The notes: generated by a model not told the origin, from the letters alone. A stretch of 26,651 bases of DNA from Syntrophaceae bacterium (GCA_014874425.1 JACWAG010000268.1:1-26651), one strand, 5' to 3'; positions 16,203 through 25,075 are shown, numbered from the stretch's first letter. Numbers and translations are program-made.

Positions 16203-17353
16203 GTCCCGCCTCCTTCTTTGTTGGCTGAGGCAGTAGCGTTAATTGCCATCAGAATACCTATCCCGGCGAGGTTCGCAATCAGCGAAGTGCCACCTAGAGA
16301 TATCAGGGGCAGAGGCAATCCCTTTGTTGGTGTCAGTCCCATGGTTACAGCCATGTTGAGTAACGCCTGGATACCTAAAAGAGAAGTAATTCCAAAGGCC
16401 AAACATCTCAGAAATATGTCATGAGTTTGGATTGCTATGGTCAATCCTCTAAAGATCAACAGGTAAAACAAAAGAATTGTGGCTATTACTCCTGCTAGTC
16501 CAAGCTCTTCTCCCACAACGGCTAGGATGAAATCCGAGTGAGGTTGCGGCAGGTAAAATAGTTTCTGGATACCTTTACCCAACCCTACTCCCCAAATTCC
16601 GCCACATCCGAAAGCGACAAGACTCTGAATTACCTGAAACCCGGAACTTAATGGATCAGCCCAAGGATTCAGAAAACTCTTTACTCTTGCGAACCGGTAA
16701 TGGGCGCTCATTCCGATTTGGAAAAGAAAAGGCAGACACAATATTGCCGAACCGATGAGATGCTGTAATCGAACTCCAGCGATGAACATCATGAGGAAAC
16801 CTACGGTTGTAATGATAAGCGCAAGACCAAAGTCCGGCTGCGCAAGAGCCAGCATTACAACAAGCGCCATTATCAGGACATGCGGGAGGAAGCCTATTGC
16901 GAAACTTTTCACCCCGTCGCCCTTCTTGGCCAACGAACGAGCAAAAAATATTATCATCGCGTATTTGATAATTTCGGAAGGTTGGATATAGAAGCCTACC
17001 GGCAGACGAATCCACCGTCTTGATCCACCAAGCTCCACACCTATTCCAGGGACAAAAACAAGAATCAACAAAAGCAACGAAATGCCCAAACCGATCGGCG
17101 CGGCGTCTCGCCAAAAAAAGGGATTGGTCCTGGAAAACAGGAACATCAAACTCAGTCCAGCAATTATGGCCAGGCCCTGTTTTTTGGTGTAATAAAACCC
17201 ATCACCAAACTTTGCGGAAGCTATCATGAAACTTGCGGACGTAACCATAACAATCCCGAATGTTAAAATCAGGATGGTGATAAATAGGAGTAAAGGGTCG
17301 TTAAAGAAAGATTTGTACCCTTTAAATTCTAATGTCTGGCACTGAGTCGTCAT
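16199..17353 (-). CDS. ftsW: Septal peptidoglycan glycosyltransferase FtsW
   Basis: FtsW is the SEDS-family polytopic inner-membrane protein that polymerises lipid II glycan strands at the septum with FtsI. The 384 residues contain about ten hydrophobic segments. SEDS features include SRRWIRLPVGFYIQPSE, the extracellular loop YLPQPHSDFILAVVGEELG, which carries the likely catalytic Asp in HSDF, and the C-terminal signature MGLTPTKGLPLPLISLGGTS. The neighbouring septal FtsI makes FtsW more likely than RodA. It overlaps murG by 4 nt, but unlike the other joints it is preceded by an 88-bp gap after mraY where murD would normally lie. Confidence 0.96.
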   Translation of the reverse strand: MTTQCQTLEFKGYKSFFNDPLLLFITILILTFGIVMVTSASFMIASAKFGDGFYYTKKQGLAIIAGLSLMFLFSRTNPFFWRDAAPIGLGISLLLLILVFVPGIGVELGGSRRWIRLPVGFYIQPSEIIKYAMIIFFARSLAKKGDGVKSFAIGFLPHVLIMALVVMLALAQPDFGLALIITTVGFLMMFIAGVRLQHLIGSAILCLPFLFQIGMSAHYRFARVKSFLNPWADPLSSGFQVIQSLVAFGCGGIWGVGLGKGIQKLFYLPQPHSDFILAVVGEELGLAGVIATILLFYLLIFRGLTIAIQTHDIFLRCLAFGITSLLGIQALLNMAVTMGLTPTKGLPLPLISLGGTSLIANLAGIGILMAINATASANKEGGGT

Positions 17354-17400
17354 GAAGATTTAATTCCACTACATTCTTTAATGCCTAAGTCTTGTTGCAT
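17350..17400 (-). CDS. Possible 16-residue ORF in the mraY-ftsW gap
   Basis: A 17-codon frame (MQQDLGIKECSGIKSS plus stop) fills much of the 88-bp gap. Its TGA overlaps the ftsW ATG as ATGA, the same geometry as at the murG joint. GACGGG sits directly before its ATG, too close for a good ribosome binding site. It matches no MurD segment that I recognise. It could be a coupling leader or pure chance; treat as hypothetical. Confidence 0.2.
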   Translation of the reverse strand: MQQDLGIKECSGIKSS

Positions 17401-17441
17401 CCCGTCTACTAATCGTTTTTTCTGCGCGGCCCGTTAAATGT

Positions 17442-18518
17442 TCAGCGCAGTTTCAGAGTGCTCATCGCCATGAGCGCAAAGACTATTGAAAGGATCCAGA
17501 AACGAACGATAACTTTTGGCTCCGGCCAACCCTTGAGTTCGAAATGATGATGAATCGGAGCCATATTGAATATTCTCTTGCCAGTAGTCTTGAATGACGC
17601 TACTTGAAGAATTACCGACACGGCTTCAATCACGAATACTCCTCCTGCAATAGCGAGAAGTATTTCATGTTTTGTTACTACGGCTACTGCTCCAAGGAGA
17701 CCTCCCAAAGACAACGATCCGACATCACCCATAAAAACTTCCGCAGGGTAGGCGTTGTACCAGAGGAAGCCCATTCCTGCTCCTAGCATAGCGCCGCAAA
17801 CCACGCAAAGTTCACCTGATCCGGGGATATATGGAACTTGCAGATATTGAGCAAGCTTTAGATGGCCTGCTACATATGCGAAAATAAGGTAGGTCGCGCC
17901 ACAGATCATCACAGGACCTATGGCCAAACCATCGAGACCGTCCGTTAGATTTACCGCGTTTGAAGCCCCAGCTATGACAAGGGCTGCAAAGACAGGGTAC
18001 CAAAAACCAAGGTCAGGCTGGACATGCTTGAAAAACGGTACCGCCAGAGTTGTCCTAAAGGATGGATCCATCCACAGGAAGAAACCAACCAAACCTCCAA
18101 TCAAAAGTTGAAGCCCGAGTTTTCGTTTGCCGCTCAATCCCTTGGGGCTCTGCCGACGAATTTTTAGATAATCGTCCAGAAACCCAATCGCCCCATAAGA
18201 AAGAGTGACCCCGAGGACAACCCAAACATATATGTTATCCAATCTGGCCCACAGAAGACACGAGAAAGTCATGGCGAACAGAATAAGCACACCGCCCATA
18301 GTTGGTGTTCCACTTTTCTCAAGATGCGTTTGTGGACCGTCATCCCGGATCATCTGTCCGATTTGGAATTCTCTCAAATAATCAATTAGCGGCTTTCCCA
18401 AAAGAAAGCTTATCATCAGCGCAGTTAGGGTGGCCATTATGGCCCTAAAGGATATGTACCTAAAAACATTGAATAAAATAAGGTCAGCGTTTAGAGGGTA
18501 AAGAAAGTGATACAGCAT
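17442..18518 (-). CDS. mraY: Phospho-N-acetylmuramoyl-pentapeptide transferase MraY
   Basis: MraY is the inner-membrane enzyme that transfers phospho-MurNAc-pentapeptide from UDP to undecaprenyl phosphate, making lipid I. The 358-residue, about ten-helix protein shows GTPTMGGVLIL, the Asp-rich motif GFLDDYLK (about 118-125), NAVNLTDGLDGLA (about 189-201), the magnesium-binding region FMGDVGSLSLGG, and the MAPIHHHFELKGWPE loop with three histidines. The ATG lies 3 nt after the murF stop and is served by a GGAG inside the last murF codons. Length and motifs are complete. Confidence 0.98.
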   Translation of the reverse strand: MLYHFLYPLNADLILFNVFRYISFRAIMATLTALMISFLLGKPLIDYLREFQIGQMIRDDGPQTHLEKSGTPTMGGVLILFAMTFSCLLWARLDNIYVWVVLGVTLSYGAIGFLDDYLKIRRQSPKGLSGKRKLGLQLLIGGLVGFFLWMDPSFRTTLAVPFFKHVQPDLGFWYPVFAALVIAGASNAVNLTDGLDGLAIGPVMICGATYLIFAYVAGHLKLAQYLQVPYIPGSGELCVVCGAMLGAGMGFLWYNAYPAEVFMGDVGSLSLGGLLGAVAVVTKHEILLAIAGGVFVIEAVSVILQVASFKTTGKRIFNMAPIHHHFELKGWPEPKVIVRFWILSIVFALMAMSTLKLR

Positions 18519-18521
18519 TCT

Positions 18522-19922
18522 TTACATCTCCTTTTCAATATGATCAGCGATTATTTCCATTTTCATAGATCGAGAACCCTTGACCAATATTCTTTCAAAA
18601 TCACCGATCTTTCGCCTCATGAATTCCCATGCCTGTTCTTTATCAACAAATAGACTTATCGACTTTTCGTTACCACCGGAAGTTAAGAATCCCCTAGAAA
18701 AGTCATCCCTATATTTTCCAACATAAATTATAAACTTGACTCCCGCCTTACCGGCAAAAGCGCCAATTTCGCGGTGAAGTTCACCGGCATGGGCGCCTAA
18801 TTCCATCATGTCTCCCAATATAGCCAGGGTTGATTCAGCCTTGTCACATGCTACCAAAGCTTCTAAAGCCGCCTTCATTGAAAGCGGATTTGCGTTATAA
18901 AAATCGCGAATCAGCTTTCTGGAACATCCCAAGTCTGAAACTTCCATTCTCCATGCAGGGGCTTTAAAGTTCTCGAGACCTATTCGAATCTCCTGAATTT
19001 CGATTCCAAGCTCCATACACGCGGCAAAGGCCGCCAGAGCGTTTGATATATTATGAAGACCACAAAGATCCCATTGAATTCTTGTTTTTCCAAAAGGCCC
19101 TATGACGTCAAAGATGGTCGGCGTTCCGATCTGAATGTTTTCAGCTCGAAAATCTCCTTCCGATAAACCAAAAGTAATGATCCGCCCCTTGAAATCTTTG
19201 AGGCGCTTCCTAATAAGAACATTATCTCTAGGAACCACACCCAGACCATTTTCTGATATTGATTCTACCAGCTTGAATTTTTCAGAAGCGATGTTTTCTT
19301 CTGAGCCCAAACCTTCGAGATGAGCTTGCCCTATGGTAGTTATCACCGCTATATCCGGTGACGCCGCTCTTGCCAGCATATCCATTTCTCCTGGCTGATT
19401 GATCCCAGCTTCCACTACAGCAAATTTATGATCCCGACCTATGTCCAAAACGGTCATGGGCAGCCCAATGAGATTGTTGAGATTTCCCTGGGTTATTTTT
19501 ACAGGGTTTTGGGGTCCTATTATCGAGCCCATCATTTCTTTGACGGTAGTTTTGCCGGAGGAGCCGGTAATCGCGACTAAGGGGATTGGATATATTTTAC
19601 GGTGGGTTGATGCAAGGTCGGTCAAAGCTCGGAGGGTGTCCTGAACCTTTATCAGGACCGAGTTGGAGAGATTAAAAGGGATTTCCATATGAACATCGCG
19701 ATTTACCAGACTGCCTCCGGCCCCGGCTTCCAAGGCCGGAATCAAAAAGCAGTTTCCATCGAAATTCTGACCTCTTAACGGGACAAAGAGATCATTGATC
19801 TTTAGCTGTCGGGAATCAGTACAGATACCGTCGAAAAATCTCTCGGCGCTGCCTTGCGCCAAGTCTCCTGACGTTGCTTTCAGTATATCTTTTACTCTAT
19901 ATGGTCCCGCTTCAGCTCTCAT
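18522..19922 (-). CDS. murF: UDP-MurNAc-tripeptide--D-Ala-D-Ala ligase MurF
   Basis: MurF is the cytoplasmic ATP ligase that adds the D-Ala-D-Ala dipeptide, completing the pentapeptide precursor. The 466-residue protein has an N-terminal substrate domain with CTDSRQLKINDLFVPLRG, the Mur P-loop TGSSGKTTVKEMM (about 117-129), QGNLNNLIGLP, EAGINQPGEM, GLHNISNALAAFA, and the C-terminal DFYNANPLSMKAAL and VKGSRSMKME segments. The ATG lies 3 nt after murE with AAGG about 8 nt upstream. The DFYNANP variant of the usual D.YNANP motif is a normal family variant. Confidence 0.97.
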   Translation of the reverse strand: MRAEAGPYRVKDILKATSGDLAQGSAERFFDGICTDSRQLKINDLFVPLRGQNFDGNCFLIPALEAGAGGSLVNRDVHMEIPFNLSNSVLIKVQDTLRALTDLASTHRKIYPIPLVAITGSSGKTTVKEMMGSIIGPQNPVKITQGNLNNLIGLPMTVLDIGRDHKFAVVEAGINQPGEMDMLARAASPDIAVITTIGQAHLEGLGSEENIASEKFKLVESISENGLGVVPRDNVLIRKRLKDFKGRIITFGLSEGDFRAENIQIGTPTIFDVIGPFGKTRIQWDLCGLHNISNALAAFAACMELGIEIQEIRIGLENFKAPAWRMEVSDLGCSRKLIRDFYNANPLSMKAALEALVACDKAESTLAILGDMMELGAHAGELHREIGAFAGKAGVKFIIYVGKYRDDFSRGFLTSGGNEKSISLFVDKEQAWEFMRRKIGDFERILVKGSRSMKMEIIADHIEKEM

Positions 19923-19925
19923 GAT

Positions 19926-21509
19926 CTAAGCCTTAACTTTTCTTAGTGTTCGTTCCTGAGTCTTAATACCGTTGATCCAGGGGTTGAGTTTTCTTGATTC
20001 TTCTAATGCTATGACCCGATCGTCAAAGGGATAACGAATTCCTTGGATCTCCTGGTAAGTTTCGTGACCTTTTCCCGCTATAAGGAGAGTGTCTCGTAAA
20101 CTCAATTTCGAAATGGCCCATTTAATAGCTTCCCCACGGTCAGGAATCACAACATATGAGCCTTTTTTGATGATAGTCTCAGTGGGATTATTCGAGACTT
20201 TTCTGAACCCATAACCTCTTACGCCTTCTTCTATCTGATGAATTATATCTATCGGGTCCTCACTTCTCGGGTTATCTGAAGTAACAACCACAAAATCACC
20301 GCCACTTGCGGCTTCCATTCCCATAAGCGGACGTTTTGTTTTGTCTCTGTCGCCACCACAACCCATAACAGTTATTAAATTGCCTTCACAAATTTCTCTT
20401 AGCGCCTGTAAAACATTTTTCAGGGCATTGGGAGTATGGGCGTAATCAACGAATATAGCCCCAAAAGGCGATTTCACCCGTTCTAGACGACCCGGTACCG
20501 TCTTAATTGACTTAATGCCCGCTAGAACAGCTTCTTGAGGAATTCGCAATTTCACACTTACCGAGAGCGCCGCTAAGATATTTGAAAGATTGAAGGCCCC
20601 TACAAGTTCCGATTGAATTTCTAATGAATCATAAGGAGTCCTGATGGTGATGTTCAACCCTCTCTGCGAAATATCAGTCCTGACTGGGCGAATATCGGCC
20701 GTATCTGTGACACCATATTTAAGGGTTTGTATGGAAGTAATTTCTTGCGCCAATCGCGAACCGTAAGGGTCATCGATGTTTATTGCGGCGCAGGCCCCAT
20801 TTTTCGTGGAGTTTGGCAATAATTCTTCAAAGAGGACCTTTTTGGCCGAGTAATAGGTCTCCATATCTCCATGAAAGTCAAGGTGATCATGAGTCAAATT
20901 ACTAAAGATGCCGACGTCAAAATTGCAACCGTCCAAACGCCTCATGAAAAGACCATGAGATGAAACTTCCATGATTACATGGGTAACCCCGGCCGCGCGC
21001 ATGTCAGCCAGCATTTTCTGTATATCCGAGGCCTCAGGAGTGGTGTTGGAGGCCACAATTTCAACACCAGACCACCTGTGTGATATCGTTCCTATCACCC
21101 CGGGAACAAAATTGGCCGCTTTTAGTATCGCTTCAAGTAAAAAGGTTGTAGTTGTCTTTCCGTTGGTACCGGTGATTCCGATGAGCGTCATGGAATCAGA
21201 TGGTCTACCATAGATGGAAGCCGCTATCGGGCCTAGAGCTTTACGTGAATTTTTGACCTTTACCCATGCGATCTTAGTATCAAATTTTTCAGGTGGCTCA
21301 TTTTCCGCTATTATTACCGAAGCTCCATTTTGGATTGCTTTGAAAATAAAATCGTGGCCATCAACTTTTTCTCCTTTTATTGCCACAAAGGCAAAATGCC
21401 GCATAACACGCCGACTATCATGAGAAACACCTTCAACAAGGACCTCAGGGTTTCCCCAGATCTTTGGCGCTTGGAGCAAAGTTAGAATGTCGGGCAGTAA
21501 TACGCTCAA
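19926..21509 (-). CDS. murE: UDP-MurNAc-L-Ala-D-Glu--meso-diaminopimelate ligase MurE
   Basis: MurE adds the third stem-peptide residue in the cytoplasm. The 527-residue protein has SHDSRRVMRHFAFVAI, the P-loop GITGTNGKTTTTF (about 110-122), SNTTPEASD, MEVSSHGL, FSNLTHDHLDFHG, the carbamylated-lysine region YSAKKVLFEELL, and VDYAHTPNAL. The specificity motif SDNPRSEDP (DNPR, about 410) predicts meso-diaminopimelate rather than lysine. I choose a TTG start at 21509, which overlaps the ftsI stop as TTGA and has GGAGG 6 nt upstream; an ATG at 21527 would place the Shine-Dalgarno inside the coding region. Confidence 0.96.
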   Translation of the reverse strand: MSVLLPDILTLLQAPKIWGNPEVLVEGVSHDSRRVMRHFAFVAIKGEKVDGHDFIFKAIQNGASVIIAENEPPEKFDTKIAWVKVKNSRKALGPIAASIYGRPSDSMTLIGITGTNGKTTTTFLLEAILKAANFVPGVIGTISHRWSGVEIVASNTTPEASDIQKMLADMRAAGVTHVIMEVSSHGLFMRRLDGCNFDVGIFSNLTHDHLDFHGDMETYYSAKKVLFEELLPNSTKNGACAAINIDDPYGSRLAQEITSIQTLKYGVTDTADIRPVRTDISQRGLNITIRTPYDSLEIQSELVGAFNLSNILAALSVSVKLRIPQEAVLAGIKSIKTVPGRLERVKSPFGAIFVDYAHTPNALKNVLQALREICEGNLITVMGCGGDRDKTKRPLMGMEAASGGDFVVVTSDNPRSEDPIDIIHQIEEGVRGYGFRKVSNNPTETIIKKGSYVVIPDRGEAIKWAISKLSLRDTLLIAGKGHETYQEIQGIRYPFDDRVIALEESRKLNPWINGIKTQERTLRKVKA

Positions 21510-23485
21510 TACACCCCTCCAAAACACGAAACTTTTATTGGCGCCCCTTCTCTTACCGTTTCCCCCGGTTTAGGGTCCTGTTTCCTTACAGTGCCGGCTC
21601 CGGCCACGGAGAGATCACATTTGATCTTGCCGCAAATATCCACCACCTGTCGAATGTCCGATCCCTTGAGGTCGGGCATGATCCATTCGCCTGGTTTCCC
21701 GCCTGGTTTCAAATCTGAATTGTAAAAGCATGCTGGAACTTCTTTGCCAATTGGCCTCTTGTACGCGACAAGTTCTCCAGACTGACGAGGGACACTACCG
21801 GATAACGCCAGAATCCCTTCGGCTATTTTTCGAAAAACGGGGGCAGCGACTTTTCCTCCTGTACGGTCATTCCCCGCCGCAGGCTCATCAATTAGCACGA
21901 GAACCACTATGCGTGGTTTGATACTCTCGATTGCGCCCAGAAATGACATCAAATATTTTTCTTTGGAATAACCACCTTTAGAATCAGCCTTTTGAGCTGT
22001 TCCAGTTTTTCCAATTATTTCGACCCCCGGGATGGCGGCGGCCTTTCCAGTCCCTTGAGCGACGGTTTTTCTGAGAATATCTACCAAAGAAGCCGATGTT
22101 TCTTCACTGATGGCTCTTCTCACCAAAAGAGGCGGATTTTCTAAGACTGTTTCCCCCAAAGCATTTGTAATTCTTTTCAATAATCTTGGCTTATAAAGAT
22201 TACCTCCATTTATAGCCGCGGCAAACCCTACCGCAAGCTGAATCGGGGTCACGCTTATCCCTTGTCCGAAAGCCATGTTCGCCTTGGTAAGAATAGACCA
22301 GTGATTTGTTGGTGACAATAATCCCGGGCGTTCACCGGGAAGGTCGATATTGGTCAGGGAACCGAATCCAAACTCTTTCAACATATTGTAATATTCGGCT
22401 CTTGTGAGTTTCTCGGAAATCTTTACGGCGCCAATGTTACTGGAGTTTATCAATACCTGGTCAAAAGTCAGTTCTTTGTGGGGAGTTACATCATGAATCT
22501 CTGATCCATTGTAACGATACAATCCATTGTTTACAAAAAAGACGTCGGACCTCTTCGCCTTACCCAATTCCAACGCTGCGGCGGCCACGAATACCTTGAA
22601 AGTTGAACCGGGCTCAAAGGCGTCTGCCACGGCCCTATCTCTACGGGACCCGGTCGCCGCATGTTGGAACACGTTCAGATTATATGTCGGTCTAACCGCC
22701 AGAGCGAGGATCTCCCCGGAATCGGCGTCAAGCGCAATTACCATTCCACTCTTGGCATGTTCTCGGTTGACAGCATTTTCGAGTTCCCGTTCAACAATGA
22801 ATTGGATATTCCGATCTAGTGTTATATGCACATCGTTGCGTTTTGGCGCCCAATCTAAGGCTGTGAACATTACCGGCCGCCCAAGATTGTCCTTTTGGGC
22901 AGTAATTGGTATGGGCGCGGTTTTAAGAAATCTGTCGTAAAACAGTTCAAGACCCTCTAAACCCTTAGAATCTATTCCTGCAAAACCGATGACATGAGCC
23001 GCAAGGTTCTTTAGTGGATAAAATCTCTGATATTCAGGGTCGGTGCAAATTCCAGGAAAATTACTCTTGCGTACCTTTTCTGCGGTTAGAGGAGAAACTC
23101 GCCTTTTTATCCATACAAATGGTTTGCTTTCATCCAGCTTCTTCAGGATGTTACTTGCATCCATATCCAGTATCTTTGACAAATTGTCGGCGATCTGAAG
23201 CCGTTCTGTTTTATTCGATATCTTTCGGGGACGAGCATAAACAGAATCAACTTCAAGGCTAGCCGCCAGTTGCTCTCCTGATCGGTCAAGAATGAAACCC
23301 CTTCTAGATTCTAGATCGATGTTCATGGTCCGTTGTTTTTCGGCTCTCTTTTTTAGCACCTCAGAATCTAGAATCTGAAGACGATAGGCCCGAGCGGACA
23401 GAACAGCAGCGGCAATCGCAAACGCCATTCCTACCAGCGCTATCCGAACAATCATCCAGTTAATCGATTTCTCGCTACGGAACAT
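21506..23485 (-). CDS. ftsI: Septal transpeptidase FtsI (PBP3-type) with C-terminal PASTA domain
   Basis: FtsI is the class B penicillin-binding protein that crosslinks septal peptidoglycan together with FtsW. The 659-residue product has one N-terminal membrane anchor (about 11-31), a dimerisation/pedestal domain with SRRGFILDRSGEQLA, and a transpeptidase domain with the catalytic SxxK (S294-TFK), SxN (S348-S-N350) and KTGT (K493). It is longer than E. coli FtsI (588) because a PASTA-like domain of about 60 residues follows the transpeptidase domain (from IMPDLKGSDIRQVVDICG to the end). The start ATG overlaps ftsL by 11 nt with AGGA 6 nt upstream. SpoVD-like proteins share this architecture, but gene order supports FtsI. 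Confidence 0.96.
   Translation of the reverse strand: MFRSEKSINWMIVRIALVGMAFAIAAAVLSARAYRLQILDSEVLKKRAEKQRTMNIDLESRRGFILDRSGEQLAASLEVDSVYARPRKISNKTERLQIADNLSKILDMDASNILKKLDESKPFVWIKRRVSPLTAEKVRKSNFPGICTDPEYQRFYPLKNLAAHVIGFAGIDSKGLEGLELFYDRFLKTAPIPITAQKDNLGRPVMFTALDWAPKRNDVHITLDRNIQFIVERELENAVNREHAKSGMVIALDADSGEILALAVRPTYNLNVFQHAATGSRRDRAVADAFEPGSTFKVFVAAAALELGKAKRSDVFFVNNGLYRYNGSEIHDVTPHKELTFDQVLINSSNIGAVKISEKLTRAEYYNMLKEFGFGSLTNIDLPGERPGLLSPTNHWSILTKANMAFGQGISVTPIQLAVGFAAAINGGNLYKPRLLKRITNALGETVLENPPLLVRRAISEETSASLVDILRKTVAQGTGKAAAIPGVEIIGKTGTAQKADSKGGYSKEKYLMSFLGAIESIKPRIVVLVLIDEPAAGNDRTGGKVAAPVFRKIAEGILALSGSVPRQSGELVAYKRPIGKEVPACFYNSDLKPGGKPGEWIMPDLKGSDIRQVVDICGKIKCDLSVAGAGTVRKQDPKPGETVREGAPIKVSCFGGVY
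21514..21520 (-). promoter_or_regulatory. murE ribosome binding site supporting a TTG start
   Basis: GGAGGGG on the minus strand lies in the last codons of ftsI, 4-6 nt upstream of the TTG at 21509. This geometry fits the TTGA stop/start overlap and makes the ATG at 21527 less likely. Confidence 0.7.
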
Positions 23486-23846
23486 GAACTATCCTACCCA
23501 CCGACGGCATTCTCAGCCCTTGCTTGGTGGCTTTCTTCTCAATTTCCACAGGGGACTCCAACGATGATAATTCGAGGCTAAGCTCCCGGACACGGCCTTG
23601 GAGTTCTTTGTTTTTAGTCTCCAAAGTAGAAATTTCGTAACCTAATTGAACCAGCGCCATTCTGTTCCACACATTGAACAAACCAACCAGGAGTAAAATT
23701 GATAGGGCGATAACTACACAATATGGCAATATGCGAGGTAGCCTGTAAGAACAAGCGTCTTCCGGAGAAACAATATCCCGTTTCTTGCTTGATCCACCTG
23801 TAGAGGTTGACCCGGTTTCGAGCTGCTTCCATTGTGAGTCCTGCAT
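23475..23846 (-). CDS. ftsL: Cell division protein FtsL
   Basis: FtsL is a small bitopic inner-membrane protein of the FtsQLB complex. The 123-residue product has a polar cytoplasmic tail of about 37 residues, one transmembrane segment (about 40-60, LPYCVVIALSILLLVGLFNVW), a heptad-rich periplasmic coiled coil (about 65-100, YEISTLETKNKELQGRVREL), and a short tail (MPSVGRIVHVP). FtsL proteins are poorly conserved, so topology, size and location between rsmH and ftsI carry the call. It lies 11 nt after rsmH. Confidence 0.93.
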   Translation of the reverse strand: MQDSQWKQLETGSTSTGGSSKKRDIVSPEDACSYRLPRILPYCVVIALSILLLVGLFNVWNRMALVQLGYEISTLETKNKELQGRVRELSLELSSLESPVEIEKKATKQGLRMPSVGRIVHVP

Positions 23847-23857
23847 TTCTCAGAATT

Positions 23858-24769
23858 TCACAAGGCCTCGATCACCCGCATTTTTGCGGACCTTGACCGA
23901 GGGTTGGTTCGTGTTTCTTCAAGAGAAGGCCGTAAGGGCCTTCGGGTAATCACTTTCCACTTTTCAACCTGTCGAGCCAGGTCTTTAAAAATGGATTTGA
24001 CCAGCCGGTCTTCCAAAGAATGATATGAAACGATACACAAACGACCGTGCTCGTTGAGTAGACCGGGTAATTGTTCCAAACCACTTCTTAGATTACTAAG
24101 TTCATCGTTTACCGCTATTCTCAAAGCCTGAAAAACCCTTGTCGCTGGATGAATTTTTCCCCGTTTTCGCCCCACGCTTTTTAGGACTATGTTAGACAAC
24201 TCGTGGGTATTAGTTAGAACCCCTCTTCTGACACCCTCTTTCAAGCGTTGAGCGATTTTTCGAGCTTTCGGCTCTTCGCCAAACTCGAAAATGATACGTT
24301 CAAGTTCAGTTTCAGAAAGATCGATTAACAAGTCTTCGGCTGATTTACCTTGAGTTCTATCAAAACGCATGTCCAAAGGACTTGAGTATCTGAAACTGAA
24401 GCCTCTATTCGTGTCTTCAAGTTGGTCCGAACTTAACCCCAGATCTATGACTATGCCGTCCACGCGATCAACGCCAACAGAACTCAGTATTTCCACGGCT
24501 TGATGATAGCCCGCGTGCCAGCATCGGAAGCGTTCACCATAAGTTTGCAATCTTGCCTGGGTCCGACTTATGGATTCCTCGTCGAGATCAAATCCCAACA
24601 GCCGTCCATCTGGGGAGGAAACCTCCAGAATGGCTTCAGCGTACCCGCCGGCTCCCAGAGATCCATCCACGTACAGTCCTCCTGAGTGAGGGTCCAGGAA
24701 TTCTATAATTTCTTTTATTAATACAGGCTGATGCAAATGGTATCTCCAACATCCATTGTCCTCAATCAA
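23858..24769 (-). CDS. rsmH: 16S rRNA C1402 N4-methyltransferase RsmH
   Basis: RsmH (MraW) methylates N4 of C1402 in the 16S rRNA decoding centre using S-adenosylmethionine. The 303-residue protein has HQPVLIKEIIEFL, the SAM loop YVDGSLGAGGYAEAIL (about 33-48), GFDLDEESI, IDLGLSSDQLED, FSFRYSSPLDMRFD, ATRVFQALRIAVNDEL and SYHSLEDRLVK. The longest frame starts at TTG 24769 with weak Shine-Dalgarno support. A second in-frame TTG at 24736 has GGAG 7 nt upstream and would give a start directly at HQPVL; I cannot decide between them. It heads the dcw cluster, and mraZ, usually just upstream, is absent. Confidence 0.96.
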   Translation of the reverse strand: MIEDNGCWRYHLHQPVLIKEIIEFLDPHSGGLYVDGSLGAGGYAEAILEVSSPDGRLLGFDLDEESISRTQARLQTYGERFRCWHAGYHQAVEILSSVGVDRVDGIVIDLGLSSDQLEDTNRGFSFRYSSPLDMRFDRTQGKSAEDLLIDLSETELERIIFEFGEEPKARKIAQRLKEGVRRGVLTNTHELSNIVLKSVGRKRGKIHPATRVFQALRIAVNDELSNLRSGLEQLPGLLNEHGRLCIVSYHSLEDRLVKSIFKDLARQVEKWKVITRRPLRPSLEETRTNPRSRSAKMRVIEAL

Positions 24770-25075
24770 GCCGTCCCAATCAGAAACTTCACGAGTTATT
24801 CAAGATAGCAGAAACACGCAATGGTTGTTATCTACCCATAATGCTATGAGTTTATTAATAAATCCAACAAAACTAACTTTACGTGCCTACCAACAACATT
24901 TAAACTGATACGCCTTAAAAAAATATTATAAAGTTATAGTTGACATGTCAAGTGATTTTTTGCTTGAACATTTTATTCTTTTTAGTTAAAATTATTGGTT
25001 TTTATTGTTTATTCTTTTATGCCTAGCTTTGTGGTAGTCCTAGTCTATCCAAACTGCCCCTTGTTCTTTTTGCTC
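24770..25075. other. AT-rich intergenic region between the dcw cluster and tRNA-Leu
   Basis: No coding frame of note is present. The stretch 24880-25030 is strongly AT-rich. It contains the candidate dcw promoter on the minus strand and a weaker plus-strand pair, TTGAAC at 24964 and TAAAAT at 24987 (17-nt spacing). No mraZ-like coding sequence is present on either strand. Confidence 0.6.
24923..24951 (-). promoter_or_regulatory. Candidate sigma-70 promoter of the dcw cluster, with a palindrome on the -35 box
   Basis: On the minus strand TTGACA (24951-24946) is followed by TATAAT after 15 nt or TAATAT after 17 nt. Transcription would start near 24916, giving an untranslated leader of about 147 nt before rsmH. 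The -35 box lies in the perfect 12-bp palindrome TTGACATGTCAA (24940-24951). I see no array of TGGG-type MraZ repeats in the leader. Confidence 0.6.

Noticed and set aside
24964..24992. Second plus-strand promoter-like pair upstream of tRNA-Leu
   Set aside because: Spacing is right, but the region is so AT-rich that such matches are expected, and a better promoter lies directly before the tRNA.
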